From positions 1 through 44,837 of the forward strand of contig DASYMJ010000095.1 of the NCBI GenBank assembly GCA_036009105.1: a stretch of DNA of 44,837 nucleotides, in the 5' to 3' direction. The translations under genes were made by a program, and so were the position numbers. Within the stretch, counting starts at the first letter, position 1, and every line of letters begins with the position of its first letter. This stretch comes from JAFAVZ01 sp036009105 (GTDB lineage Bacteria > Acidobacteriota > Thermoanaerobaculia > Gp7-AA8). Below, in pieces: positions 25,101 to 31,966 of this stretch. The notes under the pieces were generated by a model that saw nothing but the letters and a program-made list of their open reading frames with translations, searched no databases and was not told the origin of the DNA.

Positions 25101-28100
25101 GCAGCCGGTGAAGGTGATCTTGCTCGGCCGGGCCATGTTGTTCTGCTCGGCGTATTTGTCGACCGGCTTGCGGGGAGTGGCGTGCTCCACGTTCTCCACC
25201 ATCCCGGTCGGGTGGTAGGTGAGGGTGGCGAAGGGGATGAGCTTGGAGGCGAAGCCATCGACGGAGGTGAGGAACCCCTCGCTGCGGGTGTTGGTCACCC
25301 GCAGCAGGCCGTCCGCCGTGGAGCAGTTGTAGCGGCAGGTCGGCATGGTGACCGTGCCGGGCTGGAGCACCGCGTCGTAGTCGATGCTGTACGCGAACTC
25401 CTGGATCGGAGTGCGCGTGCTGCCGTTGACCTTCTCCACGATGGTGGTCCGCTTGGAGACCTGTCCCGCCGCCTCCGCGTACTCGTACTTTTCGGTCACG
25501 TCGACCTGCCCGGAGGCGAGGTCGTTGCGGCGCGTGGCCTGCACCAGCTTGCCGCGGCTCAGGTCCGTGCTGCTGTTGTTCACCTTGGCGAAGTCGAACT
25601 GCTTGAGGATGCCGTCCTGGTCGCTGACGATGTGCAGGCGCTCGGCCTTGTCGTACTCGAGGCTGAGCGTCTTGCCGGCGAAGGTGCGTTTGGTGGCGTG
25701 GCCCCGCGAGTCGAAGGCGCTGTAGACCGTGTCGGACGTCGCCTCCGGGTGCTGCTCGGTCTTCATGAAGCCGCGCGGGTCGTAGATGAACTTGCGGTTC
25801 TGCGTCGCGCCGTCGCCGGACATCTTCACGGCGATGAGGCGGTCGGCCGCGTCATACGTGTAGTCGGTGATGGCGTTGCCGCCCTTGACCTGGTTCGAGC
25901 TGGTGCTGACCGAGCTCTCCGTGACCTGGGTCAGGCGTCCCAGCCCGTCGAAGAGGCGGGTGGTGAGGGCGGGCCGCTCCGGACGGTTGACGCCGTCGAA
26001 GCGGAAGACGGTCTCCACCTCCTCGCTGATGCCCTTGAACTTGTGGGTGATCTTGTGCGCCGCGCCGTCCGGCGGCGTGATCTCCGTCTGCCGGCCGAGG
26101 TAGTCGTAGACGATGGTCGTGGCGGAGGCGGGGCGGAGGGACGGCGGTGCGCTGGAGGGGTTGTTCGTGTAGCTCTCCGGCTGGGAGATGCGCGTCTGGC
26201 GGTTCTTGCCGTCGTACTCGAAGCCGCGCACGCTCCACTCGCCGGCCGCGGGCATGCGCGTGAACTCCAGCATCGGGCGGCCCAGGTCGTCGAAGCGGAC
26301 GAACTTGTGTCCCACTTCCTGGCCGCCGGAGGTGGCCGTCACTTCCACGTGCGGCGAGGTGTCGATGCCGTACTTGTAGGAGAAGGTCGGTCCATGGCCG
26401 GTCTGCGGCGTGACCGACTTCAACCGGCCGAGGCTGTCGTAGGTGTAGGAGGTGAAGATGCCGGCCGAGTCGCGGCCCTTGGTGACCAGGCCGGTGCTCG
26501 GGTCGATGTCATTGTCGACGGTGAGGAACCCGCTGCCGTCGTAGCCCTCGGTGTGGATGGAGCCGAAGTCCCAGTCCCGGGTGATGCTGTACGTGGGAAG
26601 CTCGGTGTTGTCGGCGGGGCCGCAGCCGGAACCGGAGGTGTGCACCACATCGCCGCCGAAGTACTTCTCGCTGGTGACGTTGCCGTGGTCGTGGGCGAAG
26701 GTCACCAGGAGGTCGTCGTTCGCCTCGCTGGTCCCCTTCAGCGTCCGCCGCGCCTCCAGGAAGCCGGTGGAGGCGTTGAAGCAGAAGTCGGACTTGAGGG
26801 TGGAGGTGCCGCCGGTGGGGATGTTCTCCGTCACCGTGCGGCTGGTGAAGGTCTCCAGCAGCCACTCCGCGAAGTGGCCGATGGTGGGCGGCTTGGGGAA
26901 GGTGCCGGTGGGCAGCTTCTTGCCGGGGTTGTAGGTGGTGGTGGTGGTCCGGTCCTTGACCCCGTCGAAGTTGACGTCCGTGGCGACCACGCGGTAGTGG
27001 CCCAGGCCGTCGAAGTCGGTGTTCTCCGTGTCGGAGTGCGTGATCACCTGGGTGCCTTCGGTGTGCTCGGTCCGGGTGCCGTTCACGCGCCGGTTGCGGT
27101 CCGGGTCCATGGTGGCGAACGGCTCGTCGCCGGCCAGCGGATCGAGCTCGTAGGAGACGTACTCCTTGATCTTGAGCGTGTTGTTGAACTGCGTGGTGGT
27201 GGAGAGGAAGCGGCCGTTCACCGCCGGCACGCTGTGGGTCAGGGGCAGGCCGTACTCCTCCCGCTTGAAGCCTTCCGTGGAGGCGGCCTGCTTCGGCCAG
27301 ATGGAGAACCAGTGGGTGACGATCTCGTTGGTCGGCGTCGTCACCGTGTTGCGCAATTCCTTGTAGACGTCGGGCGGGTTGGCCAGGCCGATGCCCGCCG
27401 CGCAGGCGTCCGTGCCGCCGGCGGCGGTGAGCTCCGTCTTGTAGAGCCAGGTGTATTTATTGTTGCTGGTGCGCGCGCCGTCGGTGACGATGCGCGACTT
27501 CACCCCGCCCGTCTCGTTCAGCACCGCGTCCGCCGTGCAGACCGAGGTGGGCATCTTGTAGCGCTGATAGTCGTAGTCGATCAGGCCGCCGGTGGGGAGG
27601 GTGAGGCGCTGGATGCCGCCCGAGCCGCAGTCGCTGTGCGTGGCGTAATAGGTGAACGTGTAGCGCTGGACCTCGCTGCTGTCGCCCGTGGGGATGTCGA
27701 TCTGGGAAAGGAGGGGAACGGTCGGATTGGCGCTCCCCTCGTAGTCGTAGTACGGCGGAATGCAGCCGCGCTGCGTCTGGCGGTTGTCCAGATAGTGGAA
27801 CTTGTAGATGGCGTTCGGGCCGCCGTTCCATTTCGCCACCTCGATCGAGTCGAGGCGGGTCTGGTAATTGGCCTGGGTGGCGGTGGTTGCACCGGGAGTG
27901 GCCACGAACTTCACGATGTGGGTGCGGTTGTGCGAGTCCTTGACCGTCCAGGTCAGGTTGTCGGTCGAGTAGGTGAACTTGACGAAGTTGTCGAAGCGGT
28001 CGCGCATCTCGATGATGCGCATCTGCCGGTTGTCGTCGTCGTCCTCGAAGATGTGCTTCGAGCCGTCCGGAAACTCGATGGAGGCGCGGTGCAGATGCTT

Positions 28101-28688
28101 CGGGGTGCGGTCCGGATTGTCCGGCTCGATCTTCATCCGCAGGTACGTGCCGTCCCGGGTGTAGCCCTGGGCCATGCCCGGATCGACCCGGGTGGGGAGG
28201 ACTTCGTCGTGACACGGATAGGACGGCTCTTCGTCCTTGTGTAGGGTGCAGTAGATGCGGTGCTCGCCGCCGTCGGGCGACTCGTATACCAGGGCCTTGG
28301 TCTTGTTGGCCGGGCTGTCGCCGTCCAGGATGCGGCCGAAGGACATCAGCCAGCCCAGGCCCGCGTTGGAGCGGTGGCTCGGCTGCACGCGCATGGCCGG
28401 CTTTCCCAGGGCGCCGAGCGAGCCGGCATTCTCCATGTCCCACAGCTTGCTGTTGTAGGTGAGGCTGAAGCCGTAGGAGATCGCCCCGCCCACCGGATAG
28501 CGCGGCCCGACGGGGATCTGCACCACGAGGTTCCCGTTGAAGATGTTGACGTTGTCGACGTCGCCCAGCTGATAGGAGGAGTCGACGGCGAAGCCCTTCT
28601 TGACGTTCGGATGCTGCTGGCCGAACGCCGCAAGGGCGGCGAGAAGAGCGGCCAGGAAGGCGAGCGCGCGGGGGGTATGGCGGTTCAC
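19194..28688 (-). CDS. Giant exported RHS/YD-repeat protein with BACON, FG-GAP and Ig-like repeats (3164 aa)
   Basis: The start is GTG 28688, overlapping the previous stop as GTGA, with AAGGAG 7 nt upstream. A signal peptide (TPRALAFLAALLAALAAFG) precedes an RHS/YD-repeat shell (about 30-1190: YDSLGRLKSV, YDYLGRQTEI, YTYDAADRLIAV). Next are a fibronectin-like stretch (about 1205-1270), two BACON-like modules (about 1400-1590), FG-GAP/VCBS repeats with DFNGDQQSDVLWHN and DLNADGRTDIVWRD (about 1800-2060), an Ig-like domain, seven repeats of about 77 residues (W..PAPIVYGTPLS..QLNA), two MBG-type modules and a final domain rich in Lys and Asp. It lacks the C-terminal RHS core and toxin tail that normally close such proteins; those occur in the next three RHS genes. 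It probably sits on or leaves the cell surface. Confidence 0.88.
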   Translation of the reverse strand: MNRHTPRALAFLAALLAALAAFGQQHPNVKKGFAVDSSYQLGDVDNVNIFNGNLVVQIPVGPRYPVGGAISYGFSLTYNSKLWDMENAGSLGALGKPAMRVQPSHRSNAGLGWLMSFGRILDGDSPANKTKALVYESPDGGEHRIYCTLHKDEEPSYPCHDEVLPTRVDPGMAQGYTRDGTYLRMKIEPDNPDRTPKHLHRASIEFPDGSKHIFEDDDDNRQMRIIEMRDRFDNFVKFTYSTDNLTWTVKDSHNRTHIVKFVATPGATTATQANYQTRLDSIEVAKWNGGPNAIYKFHYLDNRQTQRGCIPPYYDYEGSANPTVPLLSQIDIPTGDSSEVQRYTFTYYATHSDCGSGGIQRLTLPTGGLIDYDYQRYKMPTSVCTADAVLNETGGVKSRIVTDGARTSNNKYTWLYKTELTAAGGTDACAAGIGLANPPDVYKELRNTVTTPTNEIVTHWFSIWPKQAASTEGFKREEYGLPLTHSVPAVNGRFLSTTTQFNNTLKIKEYVSYELDPLAGDEPFATMDPDRNRRVNGTRTEHTEGTQVITHSDTENTDFDGLGHYRVVATDVNFDGVKDRTTTTTYNPGKKLPTGTFPKPPTIGHFAEWLLETFTSRTVTENIPTGGTSTLKSDFCFNASTGFLEARRTLKGTSEANDDLLVTFAHDHGNVTSEKYFGGDVVHTSGSGCGPADNTELPTYSITRDWDFGSIHTEGYDGSGFLTVDNDIDPSTGLVTKGRDSAGIFTSYTYDSLGRLKSVTPQTGHGPTFSYKYGIDTSPHVEVTATSGGQEVGHKFVRFDDLGRPMLEFTRMPAAGEWSVRGFEYDGKNRQTRISQPESYTNNPSSAPPSLRPASATTIVYDYLGRQTEITPPDGAAHKITHKFKGISEEVETVFRFDGVNRPERPALTTRLFDGLGRLTQVTESSVSTSSNQVKGGNAITDYTYDAADRLIAVKMSGDGATQNRKFIYDPRGFMKTEQHPEATSDTVYSAFDSRGHATKRTFAGKTLSLEYDKAERLHIVSDQDGILKQFDFAKVNNSSTDLSRGKLVQATRRNDLASGQVDVTEKYEYAEAAGQVSKRTTIVEKVNGSTRTPIQEFAYSIDYDAVLQPGTVTMPTCRYNCSTADGLLRVTNTRSEGFLTSVDGFASKLIPFATLTYHPTGMVENVEHATPRKPVDKYAEQNNMARPSKITFTGCADLTPYFLPGSLLVKPDSNSCGLRVTWPPAVSCGSGADVRYKVERNGQPLAACVSDVKYIDASAQPNVSYTYTVTAEGPEAEGGTGGCHHGRTVAMTSLPSTFKGCATETNLSANPVSASVGIPASFTANLSSSNGFAQDEELIFSVFGREIGRARTGTTGFAILRHAVDAAPGTYENAITVTYAGGILPARSVTANLVVACDAPAYAVKPLFLNVLPGGTPAGSPYQVLVKTSDRCKWQPFPDPGFLQVAPLTQKAGVDLFTVAVPANTSSSTRGAKVRVNFDVLWTDVQVEQSGTGCSFHFSPEIAYVPAESGFATGSIDVSTAPTCAWTVSTDESWLTISAPVGGQPRDPGSGNIRFTVFDNPDPAKRVAHLILKQNGQEVARAAVNQDALPPAVCPVLIEDLRGGSVANGRYIPLRVYVTGTQLKYRWFVNNIPLADCTGPGCAYKLFDRGSSGYPSPGHSSTFQVQVFNSCGMVASDSVTWTNDTPAGSTCGVPTLRDSLFHGASAAPEDVLSPRPGAPVGFYAIAENPPGVTDEIRLQWYHGMPGDKSSKVSDGEGMEITVNPFSTSFYWLEATNNCGSQWSRSGGAFITSPPHRRRAVSHDFNGDQQSDVLWHNSATNQNELWVMSGTSHISTQPLPQNGATEQMQSVGDLNADGRTDIVWRDPQTGNNEVWLMNRTNLSEVRPLESRPGPAWTIGAVADYDNDDSDDIVWHNNATGENELWFGNDTAHAGTWALPNSGGSGLYGTGDFNGDQKPDLFFHDRNTGQNAIWLMDDAERSSVAKTSGPRRLHASSLAMPSMSDTNFVPAEVADFDGDGRPDILWRNSTTGENKVWLLSGTTLSQTVDVETRSGAEWQIGGGGSNNSDTTTGGGGTGTPGNTATALTVTVDPAPLGKAAAVTATLLAGTTPVAHGQLVFSRSGNEFARLLTAPDGTATAVVNVAGLAAGNYPNAITVRFDGDATYNASTASADLLITTAPAVVTWNNPAPIVFGTPLSSAQLNATASVPGTFLYSPAAGSVVGAGYQTLSLTFTPADATIAPIEKTAVILVNKAQSSVTWATPAPIPYGKPLSAAQLNAKSALAGSFEYDPAPGTMLPVGTRTLTVTFEPDSPNYESSATSTTITVEKGSQLVFWNDPAPITALVALGPAQLNARVLPSGTDPAGAVTYDPPLGTLLPAGDHELRVSVAATASYEAASGSVDIRVTPVTASLQWNNPAPIIYGTPLSAAQLNATADVPGVFTYDPPAGTIFNAGTEQLSVTFTPNDSRYEPLSAAVTLQILKAQQSIAWSKPATIVYGTPLSSAQLDATVQAVGPAPAASLEYTPSEGTVLQAGSGQLLTVTAPATDNYDAATATVTIDVLKATPAITWTAPAPIVYGTPLGAQQLGATADVNGTFDYTPPAGTILNAGPGQTLSAHFTPADPHNYNSADLTRTIDVARAQQTLTWSAPAPIVYGTALSAAQLNAAVQVVGPSPAGALTYTPASGTMLNAGLGQTLTVSAAATPNYDPATRSVTLDVRRATLSLTADAKSKVYGAPLPALTGTLTGVVNNDPITPSYATIATQQSGAGTYPITAALNDPNNRLANYDVTITPATLTILRAALQIAANPASKQYSDPLPTLTATFTGFVLGETPAVLAGTLGITTPADAGSAPGTYAISIGGLTSPNYTITYVGSTLTVTAEDARVTITTPPLLAASVSGPTTTITLSATVRDISVTADAAGDTFPGDIRKATLTFVDRATNTTLCTAPIGLVSSSDERSGIATCSFTRPFGTALPATFTVGATVGGYYTRDAAADNLAITVLAATTDRIKGNVKMTIASATGPYAPDLGSEAQVDFNFEYKEKGKDKQKELDASFRVTFDKTESSKKHRYSLSVDTASLAVRRTTAGGQGLVVGTGTLVDDTDKKTIAAGVPFVVTATDNGNDDQLGFALFKADGGLWIATGWNGVQMIEQPTRNGQIKVEYDK
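20530..22145 (-). repeat. Seven tandem coding repeats (about 77 codons each) in the giant RHS protein
   Basis: Each unit begins with W-x-x-P-A-P-I-x-Y-G-T-P-L-S-x-x-Q-L-N-A, continues with F-x-Y-x-P-x-x-G-T-x-L-x-A-G, and ends with P-x-x-x-x-Y and a beta-strand. Units 1, 2, 4, 5, 6 and 7 are close to this pattern. Unit 3 is the most diverged (PAPITALVALG). Nucleotide-level similarity makes the array a likely site of unit gain or loss. Boundaries are approximate. Confidence 0.8.
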
Positions 28689-29362
28689 TGGCGGGCTCCT
28701 TCGTTCTGGCCGCGGAGCGTGGTGACCGCGGCGCGCATGTTGTCCGTATCGATGAGCAGCACCACGTCGCCCGCCTGCAGGCGCACCGGCGCTTTGCCGC
28801 CCGGCGAGAGCGCGATCAGATGGTCCACCGGCACGACCAGGTTGTCGTTCGCGAAGTGGTCGTCATCGTTCTCGCCCCCCTCGCTGGCGGTGAGGGTCCA
28901 GGCCTCCTGGCCCGGCCGCACCACCAGGATCTCGGCGAAGGCGACGGCCCGCTCGAAGCGGTCCAGCCGCGCGCTGCCGTCCTGCGCCTGCAGCGATCTC
29001 TCCAGCGGCTCGTCGAGCAGCATCAGGCGGTAGCCGGGCCGCGACCCGAGCTGCACCGCGCCGGTCGCGAAGTCGACCGCCCCCCAGATGCCTTGCCGCG
29101 GCACGCCTTGCGGCGGCTCGTAGCGCACCGTGCCGTCGCCGTCGTCGTCGCGGACGATGGTCGCCGTGCGCATGCGCGTGGGGACCGAGCCGCTGACGTC
29201 ATATGCGACGCCGAAAATCACGGCGCTGCCGCCGCGCGTGACCTCGCTGACCACCACGGCGTCGGATTCGACGCGGAGGGACAGCGCCTGGGCCGCGCGG
29301 GCGTCTGCAAATAGACAGACCGCGGCGGCGACGATGAGATATACAGGTATCCGTCGGGACAT
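28685..29362 (-). CDS. Small exported protein heading the RHS operon, unknown function
   Basis: This is a 225-residue protein from ATG 29362 (MSRRIPVYLIVAAAVCLF), with AGAAGG about 8 nt upstream; a further in-frame ATG at 29419 lacks this support and would spoil the signal peptide. After cleavage near ARAAQA the mature protein is acidic, with DDDGDGTV (calcium-loop-like) and GGENDDDHFANDN segments. No family recognised. Being first in the operon and coupled by GTGA to the giant RHS gene, it may assist export, folding or display of that protein. Confidence 0.65.
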   Translation of the reverse strand: MSRRIPVYLIVAAAVCLFADARAAQALSLRVESDAVVVSEVTRGGSAVIFGVAYDVSGSVPTRMRTATIVRDDDGDGTVRYEPPQGVPRQGIWGAVDFATGAVQLGSRPGYRLMLLDEPLERSLQAQDGSARLDRFERAVAFAEILVVRPGQEAWTLTASEGGENDDDHFANDNLVVPVDHLIALSPGGKAPVRLQAGDVVLLIDTDNMRAAVTTLRGQNEGARQ

Positions 29363-29586
29363 AGATCGACCCTTCTTATCGGGACAGGCCTCGCGGGAGC
29401 AGGCAAACCTGCGGCGCACTCCTTGCGGCCTGACCTCCGGTGTTTTTGTGAGCGGGAACTGATTCTTAAATGGGCTTCTCGGACCTTAGCGGATGTCAGT
29501 AATTTCCTGCAAGCGAAAAGGAGTGCCAAACATTACGAAGGGGTGCCACGTATGTTTCTGTACACAGCAAAGAGAGGGGAGAAAAC
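29363..29586. promoter_or_regulatory. Divergent control region between the RHS operon and the AraC-type regulator
   Basis: These 224 bp are less GC-rich than the flanks and must hold both promoters. Two direct repeats lie here: AAGGAGTGCCA (29518-29528) and AAGGGGTGCCA (29538-29548), 10 of 11 bases identical and exactly 20 bp apart, about two helical turns. AraC-family proteins typically bind such in-phase direct half-sites. A third, partial copy (GCACTCCTT, 29416-29424) is in the opposite orientation near the RHS operon start. Assignment to the neighbouring regulator is inference. Confidence 0.45.
29518..29548 (+). repeat. Two 11-bp direct repeats 20 bp apart (possible AraC-type operator)
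   Basis: AAGGAGTGCCA and AAGGGGTGCCA start at 29518 and 29538. The 20-bp phase places both on the same face of the helix. They lie 38-68 bp before the regulator start. Confidence 0.45.
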
Positions 29587-30132
29587 TTGGCGCCACTGTC
29601 TCTCCATGATGAGGAGATGACTCGCAATGTGCAGGTGGTGGTGATCGCGCCGGTCGAGGTCACCGTCGCGGTGAACGCCACGTGCCGCCATTCGACCATC
29701 GTGTTCTCCTCCATCGCCGAGTTCGAGCGCTGGCGCGTGGCTCACGCACGGCTGCCCGCCACCATCGCCGGCTTCGTGCGCGAGGCGCTGATCCTCTCCG
29801 CCATCACCGTCGACGCCACCCGCCCGGCGGTGGAGTGGCTCTGCCACCGCCACGCGGTGCCGACGGTGAAGGAGCTGGCCGCCACCTGGAGCTCGCGCCG
29901 TTCGTTCTTCCGGGCCTGGAAACGCGACGCGGCGATGTCCCCTCACGAGTTCCTGCTGCTGGTCCGCACCCTCCACGCGGAGAGCCTCCTGCTCCACGAC
30001 ATCACGGAGAAGGAGGCCGCGAAAAAGTCGGGCTTCAGCACCGCGGCCGCGATGCGCCGCGCCCTCGATCAGCTTCGTCCCCTCGGCGCACCGCGCGCGG
30101 CGGCCGCGGGGGACTCTGCGTCGCTTTCCTAG
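29587..30132 (+). CDS. AraC-type transcriptional regulator, divergent from the RHS operon
   Basis: This is a 181-residue protein from TTG 29587, with GGGGAG about 6 nt upstream; ATG 29617 is the alternative start. The C-terminal half has two helix-turn-helix units of AraC type: VPTVKELAATWSSRRSFFRAW (about 98-118) with the conserved core MSPHEFLLLVRTLHAESLLL, then EKEAAKKSGFSTAAAMRRAL (about 142-162). The N-terminal 90 residues contain no recognised ligand domain. Position and the in-phase direct repeats upstream suggest it controls the RHS operon and itself. Confidence 0.75.
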   Translation: MAPLSLHDEEMTRNVQVVVIAPVEVTVAVNATCRHSTIVFSSIAEFERWRVAHARLPATIAGFVREALILSAITVDATRPAVEWLCHRHAVPTVKELAATWSSRRSFFRAWKRDAAMSPHEFLLLVRTLHAESLLLHDITEKEAAKKSGFSTAAAMRRALDQLRPLGAPRAAAAGDSASLS

Positions 30133-30224
30133 TGCGTGCTGGTCACCAGCTCGTCATTCACGATGTCGAGGAAGGGCAGCGCGGGCCTTTGGTACCAGCT
30201 TGCCATTCCGATTGCGGCGCTCAT
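30129..30224 (-). CDS. Possible 31-residue small ORF or gene remnant
   Basis: The frame from ATG 30224 to TAG 30129 reads SAAIGMASWYQRPALPFLDIV at its centre and ends in NDELVTSTH. The composition is that of a genuine protein end rather than of an antisense shadow. No Shine-Dalgarno precedes it and the frame is open further upstream, so it may be the 3' end of a decayed gene. It lies downstream of the VOC gene on the same strand and touches the end of the AraC-type gene. Confidence 0.25.
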   Translation of the reverse strand: MSAAIGMASWYQRPALPFLDIVNDELVTSTH

Positions 30225-30308
30225 GCAGAGCGCATGATGCTTTACCCGATGCTGTTGAAGATCGAGACGGCTCTGGTTCGAGCCTGCCCCAAAGCGCGGC
30301 GGCATCGG

Positions 30309-30707
30309 TCAGTTCCGCGATGGCCTGTCGGCGTGCTGCGAGATGGAGAGGACGTTCCCGTCCGGGTCCTTGAACCACGCTACCCGATCTCCGTTCGGCG
30401 GGGTCCACACTCCGAGCTCGTCCTGCTTCATGAACGGCAGGCCGAACTGCTCGAAGTGAACCCCGCGCGGTGCCAGCTCGCGGATCGCGGCGTGGATGTC
30501 CTCGACTTCCCATCCGAGGACCGTTCCCTGCGCCGGCTTGAAATCGCGTCCTTTGTTGACCCGCAGCATCGTGCCGTTCGCATCGAAGCTCAGCGCGTAT
30601 TCGTCTTCGTTCATCAGCCGGAAGCCGAGAACGTCGCCATAGAACGTCTTTGCCTTTGCGGCGTCGCTGGTGATCACGAAGCCGATCATTCTGGTCAGAA
30701 CCGACAT
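30309..30707 (-). CDS. VOC-family (glyoxalase/bleomycin-resistance fold) protein
   Basis: This 132-residue protein is a normal length for a single-domain VOC protein made of two beta-alpha-beta-beta-beta modules. It starts at ATG 30707 with GGAGGGG about 5 nt upstream. Features are MIGFVITSDAAKAKTFYGDVLGF (first module) and the second-module ending WTPPNGDRVAWFKDPDGNVLSI, where Asp-Pro-Asp-Gly-Asn is the typical turn before the last strand. Members are metal-dependent lyases, dioxygenases or binding proteins; the substrate cannot be told. It appears monocistronic. Confidence 0.88.
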   Translation of the reverse strand: MSVLTRMIGFVITSDAAKAKTFYGDVLGFRLMNEDEYALSFDANGTMLRVNKGRDFKPAQGTVLGWEVEDIHAAIRELAPRGVHFEQFGLPFMKQDELGVWTPPNGDRVAWFKDPDGNVLSISQHADRPSRN

Positions 30708-30796
30708 GAGTCCCCTCCAACCTGGGAGGACTCTACTCCTCCACTACCCGCCCGAACAGCAATTCGGGCGACCGAGGTCAAGGAGATGAGGTGGCG

Positions 30797-30880
30797 ATGA
30801 AACAGCCCGCCAGCTACGACCGCGCGGTCGACCTCCTCTGTCCATCTGAAGCTATCGATCGCCTGCGAGGTCGCGACTGA
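30797..30880 (+). CDS. Possible 27-codon remnant gene
   Basis: ATG 30797 begins MKQPASYDRAVDLLCPSEAID and the frame stops at 30880, inside the 3' end of the convergent repressor gene. The start resembles N-termini of longer bacterial proteins, and an AAGGAG lies about 14 nt upstream, so this may be a truncated gene. Evidence is weak. Confidence 0.2.
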   Translation: MKQPASYDRAVDLLCPSEAIDRLRGRD

Positions 30881-31559
30881 CCCCCACGACGATCCCGATC
30901 AGTTCGAAGCGCTCTGCTTCTTCATTGATGATGACGGGCGCCACGCCTTGTTTCGCGCTGACCAGCGTGATGGTGTCCTTCTGAACGACGAGGCGTTTGA
31001 CCGTGAACGTTCCTTCGAGCCGGCAAACCACCACATGCTGATTGGCGACGCGCCAGTTCCGCGACTTGCGCACGAAAAGAAAATCCCCCTCGAAGATCCC
31101 GGCGTCGGTCATCGAGTCGCCGCGGGTTACAAAGACGGCGTTCGCGCCCTGGTTCTGGTATTCGCGTGGAATGTCGCGATCGCTGATCTCGTCGGGATCC
31201 GTCCACGTCTCGCCGCGCGGCGTCGCCACCGCCGGAAGGACTGAGACCGTCCGCTCCGGCCGCCGCGATTTCACCAGGCTGCGCGCGTTCCGCTCCTCGA
31301 GCTTCTGCGCCGTCCAGCCTTGGATGGCCGTGATCTGCTCGTAGTCTGCGTCGCCAAGCTCGAAGCCTTGTTCGCCGAGGATCCAGCCGACGGTGACATC
31401 GCAGACGCGGCAGAGGTCGATGATGGTCTCGAACTGCGGCCTGGCCGCGCGGTTGATGATCTCGCTCAGCGACGACGGGTGGATGCCGGCGTCGACTGCC
31501 ACCAGGCTGTGCTTTCCTTTCGCGTCGACTGCCTGCCGGAGGCGGTCCACCCAATCCAT
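30852..31559 (-). CDS. XRE-type HTH repressor with S24/LexA-like peptidase domain
   Basis: This is a 235-residue phage-repressor-like protein. The N-terminal HTH spans about 5-65 (HSLVAVDAGIHPSSLSEIINR). The C-terminal S24 domain has nucleophile S149 in FVTRGDSMTDAGIFEGDF and general base K188 in TFTVKRLVV. This arrangement allows RecA-stimulated self-cleavage, although no clear Ala-Gly or Cys-Gly cleavage site is visible in the linker. It starts at ATG 31559 with GGAG just upstream. It diverges from the toxin-antitoxin pair. It may be a leftover prophage or island repressor, or a stress regulator of neighbouring genes. Confidence 0.88.
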   Translation of the reverse strand: MDWVDRLRQAVDAKGKHSLVAVDAGIHPSSLSEIINRAARPQFETIIDLCRVCDVTVGWILGEQGFELGDADYEQITAIQGWTAQKLEERNARSLVKSRRPERTVSVLPAVATPRGETWTDPDEISDRDIPREYQNQGANAVFVTRGDSMTDAGIFEGDFLFVRKSRNWRVANQHVVVCRLEGTFTVKRLVVQKDTITLVSAKQGVAPVIINEEAERFELIGIVVGVSRDLAGDR

Positions 31560-31732
31560 CGCTCCGACCCTACCGGCGCACCGGCTCGATGGGCGGAAAT
31601 CGTGTTTGCGTCCGCACGATCGTGAGTCACTCCTGTTCGGCTGGGCCCGAAGGGCGTACGCTTCATTGACTACCCGGTACTGGGATAGGAACTTAGAAGT
31701 GTCTTAATCGTATCGCGAGCGAGGAGAGGCGC

Positions 31733-31966
31733 ATGGCGAAGCTGGATCGCATCACCGTCGAGCCGGGAAAGATGAATGGACAGCCGTGTATCCGTGGGAT
31801 GCGGATCACGGTCCGGCGCGTCCTGCACGCGATCGCGACTTACGGCACCGGTGAAGAGCTCCGGCGGGCGTATCCTGATCTCGAGGACGAGGATATCCGG
31901 CAGGCTCTCCAGTACGCGGCCGCAAACCTCGAGGACCGCGTGGAGGAGCTCGCCGCACCGCGATGA
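31733..31966 (+). CDS. DUF433-family antitoxin
   Basis: This 77-residue protein is the usual DUF433 size. It contains the characteristic GQPCIRGMRITVRRVL segment (17-32) and a helical C-terminus (YPDLEDEDIRQALQYAA). DUF433 proteins have a winged-HTH-like fold and act as antitoxins that also repress their own promoter. It starts at ATG 31733 with GAGGAGAGG upstream. Its stop overlaps the toxin start as ATGA, giving coupled synthesis. Confidence 0.88.
   Translation: MAKLDRITVEPGKMNGQPCIRGMRITVRRVLHAIATYGTGEELRRAYPDLEDEDIRQALQYAAANLEDRVEELAAPR

Noticed and set aside
19485..28244. Very long plus-strand open frames opposite the giant RHS gene
   Set aside because: They encode Arg/Gly/Val-rich text without domains, lack Shine-Dalgarno sites and mirror the codon pattern of the minus-strand gene. 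They are a product of high GC content.
29518..29548. A sigma-54 promoter suggested by two TGGCAC sequences on the minus strand
   Set aside because: Neither TGGCAC is followed at the required distance by TTGCA-type -12 sequence. The repeats fit a phased operator better.
31666..31694. A sigma-70 promoter for the toxin-antitoxin pair starting at TTGACT
   Set aside because: A TTGACT is present, but no acceptable -10 hexamer lies 16-18 bp downstream.
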